Source: M3007 sp964392655 (GTDB taxonomy: Bacteria; Bacteroidota; Bacteroidia; Chitinophagales; Saprospiraceae). Taken from it: a stretch of 64,000 nucleotides of DNA. The DNA is taken from positions 3,885 through 67,884 of the forward strand of contig CAYMQY010000003.1 in assembly GCA_964392655.1 (NCBI GenBank), read 5' to 3'. Below, piece after piece: positions 1-8,503 of the stretch; positions within the stretch are counted from its first letter, which is position 1, and every line of letters starts with the position of its first letter. The notes under the pieces were generated by a model that saw nothing but the letters and a program-made list of their open reading frames with translations, did not search any database and was not told the DNA's origin. The translations under genes and the position numbers were made by a program.

Positions 1-99
1 AAACTCATGCCGTCCTTCAGCCTGTGCCTCGAACGCAAAATAATCCTCCAAGGCAAGGCCGGTAGTTTTATCGCCGATGGATTGTGCTTTAGCCGTCAT
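1..99 (-). CDS. Uma2-like (DUF820) protein, N-terminal fragment
   Basis: An open frame begins with ATG at 99 and runs off the left window edge after 33 codons. The visible residues include LEDYFAFEAQAEGRHEF, which resembles the start of Uma2-family proteins (DUF820, restriction-endonuclease fold), where an 'EYF.LE...E.RHE' stretch is typical. Only the N-terminus is present, so the nuclease catalytic residues cannot be checked. The gene runs in the same direction as the acyltransferase gene whose stop is not in front of it but to its right. The family call is by motif resemblance only; the function of Uma2 proteins is itself poorly known. Confidence 0.5.
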   Translation of the reverse strand, partial: MTAKAQSIGDKTTGLALEDYFAFEAQAEGRHEF

Positions 100-151
100 A
101 AAAAACGGGTTGTTTTTTCTGCAAAAGTAACCGAAAACCTGCTTTGTAAAA

Positions 152-1741
152 TTATTTCTCCTGCTGAAGGGCCTCAATTGTGCTTACCGGCAGGTTGCGC
201 AAGTCGAGTATCATCAGGCCGTCGAGGCAGTCGGAGAAGTTGGGATCCACGTTGAACGCGATGAACTTTGCATTTTGTTTCAGGTACTGGCGAAACAGCA
301 CCGGCACTTTGAAATGCTCCGGCTCAATGGCCTCCACGAAGGTCTCCAGCGCATCAAATTGCCCGTGCAGCATTTCGGCCAGCAGCCGGGTATTTACCGA
401 TTTGGTTTTCACCCGGAAGGGTTTGCGGGGGCGCACGAGTTTGGCCAGATTGTCGTCGAAGCAAAAGCGCCGGACAAACTCCACAATCACACTTTTCGAC
501 ACATCCGAAAATTCCTTGCTGATGCTGACCGGCCCGTACAGGTATCGGTACTGCGGGTTGGCAAGCAGAAAATGCAGAATGCCTTTCCAGAGCAAAAACA
601 GCGGCAGGCGGTGCCTCTGGTAGTCCGGAACCACATACGAACGCCCCAACTCCACAGCCTCTTGCAGGATCGGGTAAAAGCCGGTTTTCATCTTGAACAG
701 GTTGCTGGTGTAAAACCCGTTGATGCCAAACCTGCGAAAAATCCGGTCGCCCAGGCCAAGCCGGTAGCCGCCGGCGATGCGCCGGGCCGTGCGATCCCAG
801 ATGACCAATTGGAGGTAGTACAGGTCGAATTCGTCCATATCGCGCGGTTTGCCTGTGCCTTCGCCGGCGGTGCGGAACGTGAGTTCGCGCAGGCGTGCAA
901 TTTCGAACATGGCATTGGGCAGCGCTGAAAACGGCGCCACGTACACGTCGAAATCGCCCCGGGAAGCAATGAGGTGCTCCGGTTTCAGCGCCGCAATATC
1001 GGCGGTTACCAGATCGGGATCGGTGGGCGCTGCGAGCGGTTCCAGATCGGGTTGTTTTCCGCCAGCAAAATGTTCGGGGCGAATGTCGAATGCCGAACCA
1101 AGGGAGAAAATTTTGGCCTGCAAAAACTTGCCCCAACGGCGGGTACCCTTGAGTTCGGCACTGTCTTCGGGTATAATCGGACTCCCAATACGTACACCGA
1201 CGTGCAGCGGCTGCTCAAACCGGGGATATGGCGCTCCGGGGATCAGGTTTTTGCGCAGCAAGGCACCCGGAGGGATGTCGGCACTGAAGTGTACCGGCAC
1301 GATGGGTACGTCAATTTTGCGCAGTTGCTTGAGGATTTGCGTGCGCAGGAGATTCTTGCCGAGATTGCCGAGCAGGTTGTCCGAAAAGTCGAGCGCCAGA
1401 CCAACCGGCACGCCCTTTTGTACGTACTTATCCACTTTTTTGGCAAAACTCAGTCGAAGCAACCGCTCTTCCACTTTCCCGCCTTGTGGCAAAATAGCCA
1501 TTGGCCGCAGCAGAGGCGCCGGCTGCACCGGATATGGGTGCAGCACCTTCACGGAGGTTGCCTGCGATGCCAGAAGGGCCAGCAAAATCCACTCGTCGAG
1601 GCCGGTCAGCAGGTGGTTGCTCACAAATACCGCCGAAGGAGTTTTGGCCAGCAGTTTCTGGTCGAAAGTGTCCAGATCGAGTACCACATTGGCCTCCATA
1701 AGTTTGGCCTGGGCGAGCAACAGCGTATTGGAAGTCCGCAT
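152..1741 (-). CDS. Fused two-domain lipid acyltransferase (OlsF / GlsA-GlsB-like)
   Basis: The protein has 529 residues. The N-terminal half (about 1-260) is a PlsC/lysophospholipid acyltransferase-like domain with SNHLLTGLDE, a form of the H-x(4-5)-D catalytic motif. The C-terminal half (about 260-529) resembles the GNAT-like OlsB/hemolysin family that attaches a 3-hydroxyacyl chain to an amino acid; the stretch ELGRSYVVPDYQR is typical of that family. In Bacteroidota such fusions, or adjacent gene pairs, make ornithine or glycine aminolipids: the C-terminal domain makes the amide bond and the N-terminal domain adds the second acyl chain by an ester bond. The amino-acid head group cannot be told from the sequence. 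The product is probably associated with the inner membrane. Start ATG at 1741; the next gene on this strand is 15 bases upstream, so the two may be co-transcribed. Confidence 0.75.
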   Translation of the reverse strand: MRTSNTLLLAQAKLMEANVVLDLDTFDQKLLAKTPSAVFVSNHLLTGLDEWILLALLASQATSVKVLHPYPVQPAPLLRPMAILPQGGKVEERLLRLSFAKKVDKYVQKGVPVGLALDFSDNLLGNLGKNLLRTQILKQLRKIDVPIVPVHFSADIPPGALLRKNLIPGAPYPRFEQPLHVGVRIGSPIIPEDSAELKGTRRWGKFLQAKIFSLGSAFDIRPEHFAGGKQPDLEPLAAPTDPDLVTADIAALKPEHLIASRGDFDVYVAPFSALPNAMFEIARLRELTFRTAGEGTGKPRDMDEFDLYYLQLVIWDRTARRIAGGYRLGLGDRIFRRFGINGFYTSNLFKMKTGFYPILQEAVELGRSYVVPDYQRHRLPLFLLWKGILHFLLANPQYRYLYGPVSISKEFSDVSKSVIVEFVRRFCFDDNLAKLVRPRKPFRVKTKSVNTRLLAEMLHGQFDALETFVEAIEPEHFKVPVLFRQYLKQNAKFIAFNVDPNFSDCLDGLMILDLRNLPVSTIEALQQEK

Positions 1742-1756
1742 GGTTTGTGCTTTGCT

Positions 1757-2131
1757 TTATTTTTCTTTGAAAAAAAACAAGACCTGGCGTTTGTCTCCGC
1801 TTTGCATCAGCAGTTTGAGCGTATCCGGCGACACGTGCAAAATTTTGACCGTATGCTCCCGTTGCGGTGTGTCGGTGGTGTCGGTCAGGTACAAATATGC
1901 GCCGGCAAGCCGGTATGGCCCCGACTCCCGGTAGTACCCGATGCTTCGGAATTCGTAGCCGCCGTCCGGCGTCAGGGTCAGCGCCACCGAATCGAGCGGC
2001 GTTTCCACCCGCCGGCGGTTTTCAAAAAAAGCAGCGGCTTTCCATTTGCCCGGCAAATACGCCGGGTCGGGCGTACAGGCTAAAAACCCGCCAAGCAGGG
2101 CGATGCCAAACAGCCATTTTTTACTTTTCAT
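1757..2131 (-). CDS. Small predicted lipoprotein
   Basis: 124 residues from ATG at 2131; a GTG one codon earlier is less likely. The N-terminus MKSKKWLFGIALLGGFLAC is a signal peptide ending in a lipobox-like FLAC, so the mature protein should be lipidated on that cysteine. The remainder (for example LTLTPDGGYEFRSIGYYRE) reads like a small beta-rich domain similar to the lipocalin-like lipoproteins common in Bacteroidota, but I do not recognise a named family. It lies between lptD upstream and the fused acyltransferase downstream on the same strand. Function unknown. Confidence 0.65.
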   Translation of the reverse strand: MKSKKWLFGIALLGGFLACTPDPAYLPGKWKAAAFFENRRRVETPLDSVALTLTPDGGYEFRSIGYYRESGPYRLAGAYLYLTDTTDTPQREHTVKILHVSPDTLKLLMQSGDKRQVLFFFKEK

Positions 2132-2152
2132 CACAACGTATTTTTTTAGTGG

Positions 2153-2186
2153 TGAGTGATGAGTCCCGTAGTGGACTCATCACTCA
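2153..2186. repeat. 14-bp inverted repeat built from heptamer units
   Basis: The left arm TGAGTGATGAGTCC (2153-2166) is perfectly complementary to the right arm GGACTCATCACTCA (2173-2186), with a 6-base loop. The right arm is made of ACTCATC heptamers and abuts the lptD stop codon at 2191-2193. The hairpin could end or attenuate transcription from lptD, but in that direction it is followed by an A-run, not a T-run. The same heptamer occurs at 37445 and 41133. Confidence 0.75.
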
Positions 2187-2190
2187 TCAC

Positions 2191-4920
2191 TTAAAACCCG
2201 TTTTGCCCGTCGAACACATTTTTCCGATAGGGTATTCGGAGGAAGTCGAGCGTGCTGCCGGGTTTTACGGCAATAAAAAATTCGTAAATATTCCGATCGG
2301 GCCACCACCTCAGACTGAATTGCCAGCAGTGCAAATCGCGGGTAAAGCCGATATCGGGATACGCCAGGTTTTTCAATTGAAAATCATAACTGATGTTTCC
2401 GATGTCAATACTCCATTTCGGCGTGATCGGGATCCGTCCGGAAAAACTGATGTTGTTCGTGCCAATGAGAAACGTATCGCGGTTGGTGCCGAAAATTTGC
2501 TTGCGATCAAACGATATCCGGTGGCTGATCTGGAACTGGTCGAACCAGTCCATAAAACCATCGCGCACAGTCGCCTGCACCGGCTGTCCGGCCGCCGGGC
2601 TTTCCGATTTTTTTGCAAACAGTTCGCGCAGGTTTTTGATGCTCGACTGCGTGTTCAGGGCGAAACCGTAACTGGCCAGACGCAGTAATTTGCCCTCTTC
2701 ATTTATGGCAAATTTATTGATCCGCTTGCCGTCTTCACTCAAAATGTACGGATCGAACGTGGCATTCCAGGTCAGGTTGGTAATGCCTTTGAACAGGCGG
2801 AACAAGCCTCCCGTGCTGATCGTGCTCCACTTCAGCGTGTCACGGGTGAGGCTGTAACTTCCGGAAAAAGCCAGGTTGTCGAAAATACGTACCCGCTTCA
2901 CCGTGTCGCGTTTGGCCGAGTAAAACTTCATTTCCAGGATGTTGCTCAGGCTGTAACTGATGGCGAGGTCGCGCGGGCCGCTGGTCGGTCGCCCGAACAC
3001 GGCCTCGTCAAAAATTCCGTAATCCAGTGTGTCTTCGCGTCCGGGGCGGGCGCTGGTTTGTACCTGACGGAAGTAGTCCGACTCGGAATAGTCGGGCCGG
3101 AAGCCCGTGGAAATCGAGGGTTTCATGGTGTGCCGGATACCGCGGAACCAGCCTTTTTTGAACTGTTTGGTAAAAAACAGCGCCGTGTTCATGGAAATAC
3201 CGATCTCGTAATTCCGGAACGGCTTGAAGCCCCAGTCGCGGTAGGCCGTATCGCGCCCCCAGACGGTGCGGTTGCTGTCCACCACCAGGATGTCGGCTAC
3301 CGTGTCGTACGCGTACTGAATCTCGTTGATGAACTCGCGTTCGATGGAATACGGGTACCAGTTTTCCTCGTAGTTGATGCGGGGCGCCAGGTTGATGTAT
3401 TTGAAAATCTTGAAGTTGAAGTCGGTGCTGGCCTGATGCTGGATACCCATGCGCGCACTTCGTAGCGTCTCGTTGGTAAAAAGTAGCGTATCAATCACCT
3501 GCATATCGTTTCGCAGGCGCGACGAGTAGGTGAGCGAAATTTTTTCATACCAGCGCTCCTTGCCCACGGGGTTGGAGCGTTTGAGCGGAAAAATGCGCTG
3601 AAGGTTGAATGTGGCGTTGGGGAAACTGATGTTCATGATCCGCGTCTGCGTGTTCTGGGAGTGGCTGAGGCTGGCGTTGAACTGGTAGGGTTTGCCCGGA
3701 AACGTCTGCGAATAATTGAGGTTGGAACTCAACTGGTTCTGCACCACGCTTGCGTAGTCGTTTCGGTTGCGGTTCTGGTTTCGGTTGGTTTCAATGTTTA
3801 CCGAGCCGCCAAATGTACGGTTGGGGTGCGCCTTGGGGTCTTGCTGGTGCGACCACCGGATTCCGAACGACTTGTTGGACAAGCGGTTGGCTTGTGCGTC
3901 CTCCAGCACACGGTCGTTGTACTGCAGGTTGAAGTTGCCGTTGTACATATAGCGCTTGTTGTAACGCACATCGGACTGTATGCCCCAGGAGCCGCTGGTA
4001 TAGGCGTTGAACCGGAAGGTCAGGTCGAGGTGATCCGAGATCGGAAAATAGTAGCCCCAGTCCTTGATGCCCAGACCTTCCGCATTGGCAAACTCGAAAT
4101 CACGCGGGATAATGAGTCCCGATTTTCGGGTTTTGGTGATGGGATAAAACCCGAACGGTAGTACCAACGGTGTGGGAATGCCGGCGATTTCCACGTTGGA
4201 AAAGCCGGTAACCACCAATTTATCAGGAATCACTTTCAATTTGCTGGTCCGAATGCCAAAGTGCGGCGTCGGATGGTCGCAGGTGGTGAGTATGGCATCC
4301 TGGTTGTAAATTATGTTCCGGATTTGCTTCGAAGTGTCCTGCGTCGGCTGTCCGGGCACGAATTTGGCTTTTTCGCCAAGCACATACAGGTCTTCCTGTT
4401 TGGTACGGGCCTCGTACACGATGCCTTTTTTTGACCGGAAATTGTAGCGCAGTTTGGTTGCCGTGAACGACTGCGTGCCGTCTTTGAACTCCGGCAGACC
4501 GGCAAGCGTGCCCGACGAATCGGGATACTGTTCGGCAGACACTTCATTTTTGTTGTAATCCACCAGCACATAACCCGCTGCCAGGTCAATGGCGCCGTAT
4601 TTCACGAAAGCCTTTCCGTACAGGTGCAATTGCTTGTTGCGGACATCGAACCACATGGAGTCGTTCGAGCCGTACTCCACGGGTTCATCCAGCGCTTCGG
4701 AGGATACACGCACTGAACTGAAATCCACTATGTTGGAGTCGCGCAAGGCCAAAGCCGCCGTGTCGCGCAGTCCCGGATTCGGCAGTCCCGGAAAGCGCAC
4801 CGCCGCCGAGTCGCGCGCGGCGGGAGGCAACGTATCCTGCGGCAACACCGGAACCTGGGCAAAAACAGGCGAGCAGGCGAAAACGAAGACTAATTGCCGG
4901 AAAAGCCGATATTTGCCCAT
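2191..4920 (-). CDS. lptD: LptD-like outer-membrane LPS assembly protein
   Basis: 909 residues from ATG at 4920. This start gives a signal peptide (MGKYRLFRQLVFVFACSPVFA) and avoids overlap with the divergent amidase; upstream in-frame codons would run into that gene. About 110-330 is an OstA/LptA-like periplasmic domain that sets out the ladder of beta strands (YGKAFVKYGAIDLAAGYVLVDY). The C-terminal 600 residues are rich in alternating aromatic strands and form the LptD barrel; PLVLPFGFYPITKTRKSGLIIP is close to the LptD family signature. In the cell it would insert lipopolysaccharide into the outer leaflet together with LptE. The Bacteroidota form is usually 850-950 residues, so this looks complete. 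It shares a 39-bp divergent promoter region with the amidase. Confidence 0.85.
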   Translation of the reverse strand: MGKYRLFRQLVFVFACSPVFAQVPVLPQDTLPPAARDSAAVRFPGLPNPGLRDTAALALRDSNIVDFSSVRVSSEALDEPVEYGSNDSMWFDVRNKQLHLYGKAFVKYGAIDLAAGYVLVDYNKNEVSAEQYPDSSGTLAGLPEFKDGTQSFTATKLRYNFRSKKGIVYEARTKQEDLYVLGEKAKFVPGQPTQDTSKQIRNIIYNQDAILTTCDHPTPHFGIRTSKLKVIPDKLVVTGFSNVEIAGIPTPLVLPFGFYPITKTRKSGLIIPRDFEFANAEGLGIKDWGYYFPISDHLDLTFRFNAYTSGSWGIQSDVRYNKRYMYNGNFNLQYNDRVLEDAQANRLSNKSFGIRWSHQQDPKAHPNRTFGGSVNIETNRNQNRNRNDYASVVQNQLSSNLNYSQTFPGKPYQFNASLSHSQNTQTRIMNISFPNATFNLQRIFPLKRSNPVGKERWYEKISLTYSSRLRNDMQVIDTLLFTNETLRSARMGIQHQASTDFNFKIFKYINLAPRINYEENWYPYSIEREFINEIQYAYDTVADILVVDSNRTVWGRDTAYRDWGFKPFRNYEIGISMNTALFFTKQFKKGWFRGIRHTMKPSISTGFRPDYSESDYFRQVQTSARPGREDTLDYGIFDEAVFGRPTSGPRDLAISYSLSNILEMKFYSAKRDTVKRVRIFDNLAFSGSYSLTRDTLKWSTISTGGLFRLFKGITNLTWNATFDPYILSEDGKRINKFAINEEGKLLRLASYGFALNTQSSIKNLRELFAKKSESPAAGQPVQATVRDGFMDWFDQFQISHRISFDRKQIFGTNRDTFLIGTNNISFSGRIPITPKWSIDIGNISYDFQLKNLAYPDIGFTRDLHCWQFSLRWWPDRNIYEFFIAVKPGSTLDFLRIPYRKNVFDGQNGF

Positions 4921-4959
4921 GTTTTTTTGAAGACGCTCCAAAATGTTTGATAACGACGA

Positions 4960-6405
4960 ATGCGCATGAGAAATCAAATTGCCCGACAAACGATTCTTGT
5001 CCTGCCGGCGTGGCTCTTTTTGTTTAATTTTAACACCGCCACCGCCTGCGAACTCCATACCAATTGCGCATCCCCGCATTTCAGCGCGGGCAAAGGTATG
5101 GAATCTTGCTCCGTATTCTCCCCCGAATGGCTCGGCAAGGTTTTCACGCCGCACAGTCCTGAAGGGGTGTCATTCGCTAACACGGGGTGCAGCCCCATGG
5201 GCCACGCCGTGCCCCTCCCTGCTACGCATCACGTATACCGCATCAAAAAGGTGGTGCTCGATGCCGGTCATGGCGGCAAAGACCCCGGCTGCAAAGGCGC
5301 ATCCTCGCATGAAAAGCACAACGCCCTGGCTATCGTGCTCAAACTCGGCGCCCTCATCCGGGAAGAATACCCCGATGTGGAGGTGATTTATACCCGTGAA
5401 ACGGATGTGTTTGTGGAACTGAACGAACGCGCCGCCATCGCCAATCGCCATAATGCCGACCTGTTCATCAGCGTCCACTGCAACTCGATCCCCGTGTCGT
5501 ATGTGAAAGGCGTGGAAACCTACGTCATGGGCCTGCACACCGCCCAGAGCAACCTCGAAGTCGCCAAGCGCGAAAACGCCTCCATTTTTCTGGAAGACAA
5601 CTACAAAAAGAATTACGGCGACTACGATCCCAACAGCCCGGAGGCGCATATCTTCGGCAGTGTGTGGCAAAGCGCGTATCTGGAACAGAGCATTTTGTTT
5701 GCCGGTTTTGTGCAGCAGTTTTCCAAAGAAATGGCCCGGCGCGAAGACCGTGGCGTGAAACAGGCCGGTTTCATTGTGCTCCACAAAACCGCCATGCCCG
5801 CCGTCCTGGTGGAAGCCGGTTTTCTGACCAACCGCGACGAGGAGCGGTTCATAGCCTCCGAGGAAGGCCAATTCCAGATGGCAGACGCCGTTTTTGAAGC
5901 CTTCCGGGCCTACAAAGCCAAAATGGAAAACACCCCACTGGCTGCCCGAAAACACACGACCAAAGCCCAAATGGCTGCCAAAATGCCGGCTTCGATACCC
6001 GAACCCGCAGCAGTGCCTGCAAGCAGTACGCCCCTGCTGCAAGAGCAGCCTACCGAAACGGCAAAAGTCCAGAACGTATCGGCAACCACCGTGGTGAACG
6101 CGCCACCCGCGCGCACCGGCGATCGCTTTGCCGATGAACCGGCAACCATCCCTGCAGCACCGGCGACCAAAGCCGCGCCCGAGACATTCCGGATTCACTT
6201 GCTCGCCTGGCAGTCGCGCATGGATCGCAACAGCGGCCAACTGGGCCTCCTGAGCGGTGTGGCCGAAGAACATGCCGACGGGCTATTCCATTATTTTTTC
6301 GGCAACTACGCCACCCGCACCGATGCGGAAAAAATGCTTCCTGAATTGATGAACCTCGGCTTCCGAACGGCCCGGGTTGTTTCCTCCGATCCGAAAAAAA
6401 ATTGA
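4960..6405 (+). CDS. N-acetylmuramoyl-L-alanine amidase with C-terminal SPOR domain
   Basis: 481 residues. ATG codons at 4960 and 4966 are both possible; the second has the same signal peptide (ILVLPAWLFLFNFNTATA). An Amidase_3 domain spans about 95-310: VVLDAGHGGKDPG gives the first zinc histidine, a Glu follows in ASSHEKHNA, the second histidine is in FISVHCNS, and the catalytic Glu is in VLVEAGFLTN. A Pro/Ala-rich linker follows, then a SPOR-like domain (about 400-478, IHLLAWQS...GNYATRTDAEKML) that in other proteins binds denuded septal glycan. The enzyme would cleave the peptide from MurNAc in the periplasm during cell separation. The next gene starts 4 bases after its stop, which suggests an operon. 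Confidence 0.9.
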   Translation: MRMRNQIARQTILVLPAWLFLFNFNTATACELHTNCASPHFSAGKGMESCSVFSPEWLGKVFTPHSPEGVSFANTGCSPMGHAVPLPATHHVYRIKKVVLDAGHGGKDPGCKGASSHEKHNALAIVLKLGALIREEYPDVEVIYTRETDVFVELNERAAIANRHNADLFISVHCNSIPVSYVKGVETYVMGLHTAQSNLEVAKRENASIFLEDNYKKNYGDYDPNSPEAHIFGSVWQSAYLEQSILFAGFVQQFSKEMARREDRGVKQAGFIVLHKTAMPAVLVEAGFLTNRDEERFIASEEGQFQMADAVFEAFRAYKAKMENTPLAARKHTTKAQMAAKMPASIPEPAAVPASSTPLLQEQPTETAKVQNVSATTVVNAPPARTGDRFADEPATIPAAPATKAAPETFRIHLLAWQSRMDRNSGQLGLLSGVAEEHADGLFHYFFGNYATRTDAEKMLPELMNLGFRTARVVSSDPKKN

Positions 6406-6409
6406 CACC

Positions 6410-6928
6410 ATGACCGCCACATTCGATACCAACCTCCTTCTTCCCAGGCTGGCAACCGCACCCGATTTCGCACCGGAGTCCCGCGTTTGGGTGTACACCG
6501 CCAACCGCCCCCTGACCGAACCCGAGGCGCAATTTATCGAAGATGCCCTCCGCGATTTTACCACGCAGTGGACGGCGCACAATCAAGCACTCAAAGCCGC
6601 CGCCGAAGTTTTCCAAAACCAGTTCATCCTCCTCATGGTGGACGAGACTCAGGCAGGAGCAAGCGGCTGCTCCATTGACAAATCCATTCACGTGCTCGAA
6701 GCGCTCGGACACCAACTCAGTGTGGATTTGTTCGAGCGTATGCGTTTTGCCTGGGTGGAAAACGGTGCGTTGCAATTTGCCGACCGCCCCGGCCTCGCCG
6801 CCCGCGTAGCCGACGCCACCATCCGGCCCGACACCCTCCTTGTGAACACCCTCGTCCAATCCAAACGCGACCTGCAGGAAAAATGGCTCGTGCCCTTCGC
6901 ACAGAGCTGGCACCGCCGGATTGTGTAA
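6410..6928 (+). CDS. Conserved Bacteroidota protein (often mislabelled 'ABC transporter ATPase')
   Basis: 172 residues from ATG at 6410, 4 bases after the amidase stop; an upstream in-frame codon at 6377 would overlap it. Recognisable stretches are VWVYTANRPLTEPEA, FTTQWTAHN, FILLMVDE and ASGCSIDKSI. They match a Bacteroidota-restricted family of about 160 residues that carries an ABC-ATPase label in databases, although I see no Walker A or B motif here. The invariant-looking ASGCSIDKS segment suggests a binding or catalytic site, but the function is unknown. It is followed 18 bases later by the protease/TIR-like gene on the same strand. Confidence 0.7.
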   Translation: MTATFDTNLLLPRLATAPDFAPESRVWVYTANRPLTEPEAQFIEDALRDFTTQWTAHNQALKAAAEVFQNQFILLMVDETQAGASGCSIDKSIHVLEALGHQLSVDLFERMRFAWVENGALQFADRPGLAARVADATIRPDTLLVNTLVQSKRDLQEKWLVPFAQSWHRRIV

Positions 6929-6946
6929 CACGCAGCAAAACGAATT

Positions 6947-8491
6947 ATGCAAAACGCTCAACTTGTTTACCTGAAAACCATCGAGGGCTTGCTCATGGAC
7001 AACGAGGTGGAAAAAGCCCTCGATGCCCTGCTCGAACTTGATCAGCAAACCCAGGCCGGCATCCGGCAGGATGTGCTCCAGCAGTCCGGCAACTTCGTGT
7101 CGGCCAAAAAAGAATACCAGCGCGGCGGCATCAGTTTCGAGGAATTCAGCCGCTTTTCGGCCCGCACCCGCAGCGGTTTACTGGATTTGATGCGGGAAAT
7201 TCCCCGCCGCGTGGAGCGCGATGCCAAAATCCGTAACCTCGGCACCTTCCAGTTCAACGTGCCCGACGAAGCCCGACTGGAAAAAGTCATCGGCCCGCAA
7301 AACAACCTGCTGCGCATCAACTGGCTCGAAAAAGCCCTGCGCGCCTCCAAGGCCGTGTGCAGGGTCGTGTGCAGCGACGGCGAATTAGGCACCGGCTTTC
7401 TGACCAAAGAGGGCTACATTTTCACCAACAACCACGTGGTTCCCGACGCGACTATCGCTGCCGATACCCGCATCGAGTTCAATTACGAAATGGACGCCAC
7501 GGGTAGTGTCAAAAGCCGCACTACCTACCGGCTGGATGCATCCGACTTCATCACCAGCCCGCCGGATCAATTAGATTTCAGTCGCATTCGTGTGGTGGAC
7601 GACCCCACCAACCCGCTCAGCCAGTGGGGCTATGTCGAGTTCGATCCCAGCGCTATACCTACCGTGGGCGAACCCGTCACGATCATCCAGCACCCGAAAG
7701 GAGAAGACAAGCACATCGCCCTCAACGCCAACGACGTGCTCAGCGCGTGGAACCAGCACCTGTACTACACCGCCGACACCGAGCCGGGCAGCAGCGGTTC
7801 GCCCGTGTTCAACAAAGACTGGAAAGTGGTGGCTATTCACCACGCCGGCAAAACCGACGCCGAGGGCGGCCTCCAGATCAATGCCAAAGGCGAGCGGCGC
7901 GGCGCCAACCGGGGCATACTGTTCCAGCAAATATTCGATTTCATCAAAAAAGGCATCTCGGCGGCCCCTGCTGCTCCCGCCGCGAAACCGCACTCGACTT
8001 CCGGCAAGGAATCTGTTTCCGGAAGCGCAGCGCCTGCGCCCGAGCCGCCGGTTGCCGTGGCCACAGGGTCGGCGCCCAAATTTGTAGTGGTGTACGACAC
8101 ACACGACACTGCACACAGCCAGGTACTGAACAAACACCTGTTTTTGCTGAAAGCCACGAAAAAAATTCAATTGTACAACGTGCATGAGGCGCCCGCCGGC
8201 GCAGATGTGGCCGCTGTGGCGGAATCGGAAATCAATGCCGCCGACTATGTGCTGGTGCTGATCACACAAAACCTGTTCAACGACGAGACCTGGTTCCACC
8301 TGATCCTGAAAGCCCTCGAAAGCGGCAAACGCGTGGTGCCGGTGAACATCGAAAAATTCGACCTGACCGGTTCGGGACTGGAGCGGCTGCGCGCCCTGCC
8401 TACGCAAAACCGCACGGTGTCGGATTTCCCCACGCCCGATGCGGCATTCAACGACATTGTGGCGGAGATCAAAAAACTAATCCCGGCGTGA
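6947..8491 (+). CDS. EAD-like / trypsin-like protease / TIR-like three-domain protein
   Basis: 514 residues, no signal peptide, so probably cytoplasmic. Residues 1-90 are helical with IEGLLMDNEVEKALDALLEL and GGISFEEFSRFSARTRSGLL; the spacing and motifs fit the effector-associated domains (EADs) that link conflict and apoptosis-like proteins. Residues about 120-335 are an S1/trypsin-like serine protease: His163 (TNNHVV), Asp210 (QLDFS) and Ser283 (GSSGSP) form the expected triad. A Pro/Ala linker (338-376) leads to a C-terminal TIR-like flavodoxin-fold domain (378-512: FVVVYDTHDT, ADYVLVLITQNLF, KRVVPVNI, LRALP). At the position where NADase TIRs carry W-C-x-x-E-L this protein has TWFHLIL, so the catalytic glutamate seems absent. 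The gene follows 6410-6928 by 18 bases. A role in defence or regulated cell death is inference. Confidence 0.75.
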   Translation: MQNAQLVYLKTIEGLLMDNEVEKALDALLELDQQTQAGIRQDVLQQSGNFVSAKKEYQRGGISFEEFSRFSARTRSGLLDLMREIPRRVERDAKIRNLGTFQFNVPDEARLEKVIGPQNNLLRINWLEKALRASKAVCRVVCSDGELGTGFLTKEGYIFTNNHVVPDATIAADTRIEFNYEMDATGSVKSRTTYRLDASDFITSPPDQLDFSRIRVVDDPTNPLSQWGYVEFDPSAIPTVGEPVTIIQHPKGEDKHIALNANDVLSAWNQHLYYTADTEPGSSGSPVFNKDWKVVAIHHAGKTDAEGGLQINAKGERRGANRGILFQQIFDFIKKGISAAPAAPAAKPHSTSGKESVSGSAAPAPEPPVAVATGSAPKFVVVYDTHDTAHSQVLNKHLFLLKATKKIQLYNVHEAPAGADVAAVAESEINAADYVLVLITQNLFNDETWFHLILKALESGKRVVPVNIEKFDLTGSGLERLRALPTQNRTVSDFPTPDAAFNDIVAEIKKLIPA

Positions 8492-8503
8492 GGCCGCCGC
8501 TCA

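Noticed and set aside
7..255. 82-codon frame at the left edge, plus strand
   Set aside because: It overlaps the Uma2-like start on the minus strand and the end of the acyltransferase gene; no similarity to any family is visible.
849..2083. Two long plus-strand frames opposite the fused acyltransferase and small lipoprotein
   Set aside because: They span two real minus-strand genes and contain no domain or plausible start context.
4920..5154. Extension of LptD upstream to 5154
   Set aside because: It would overlap the divergent amidase gene by 195 bases and put a non-signal sequence before a perfectly good signal peptide.
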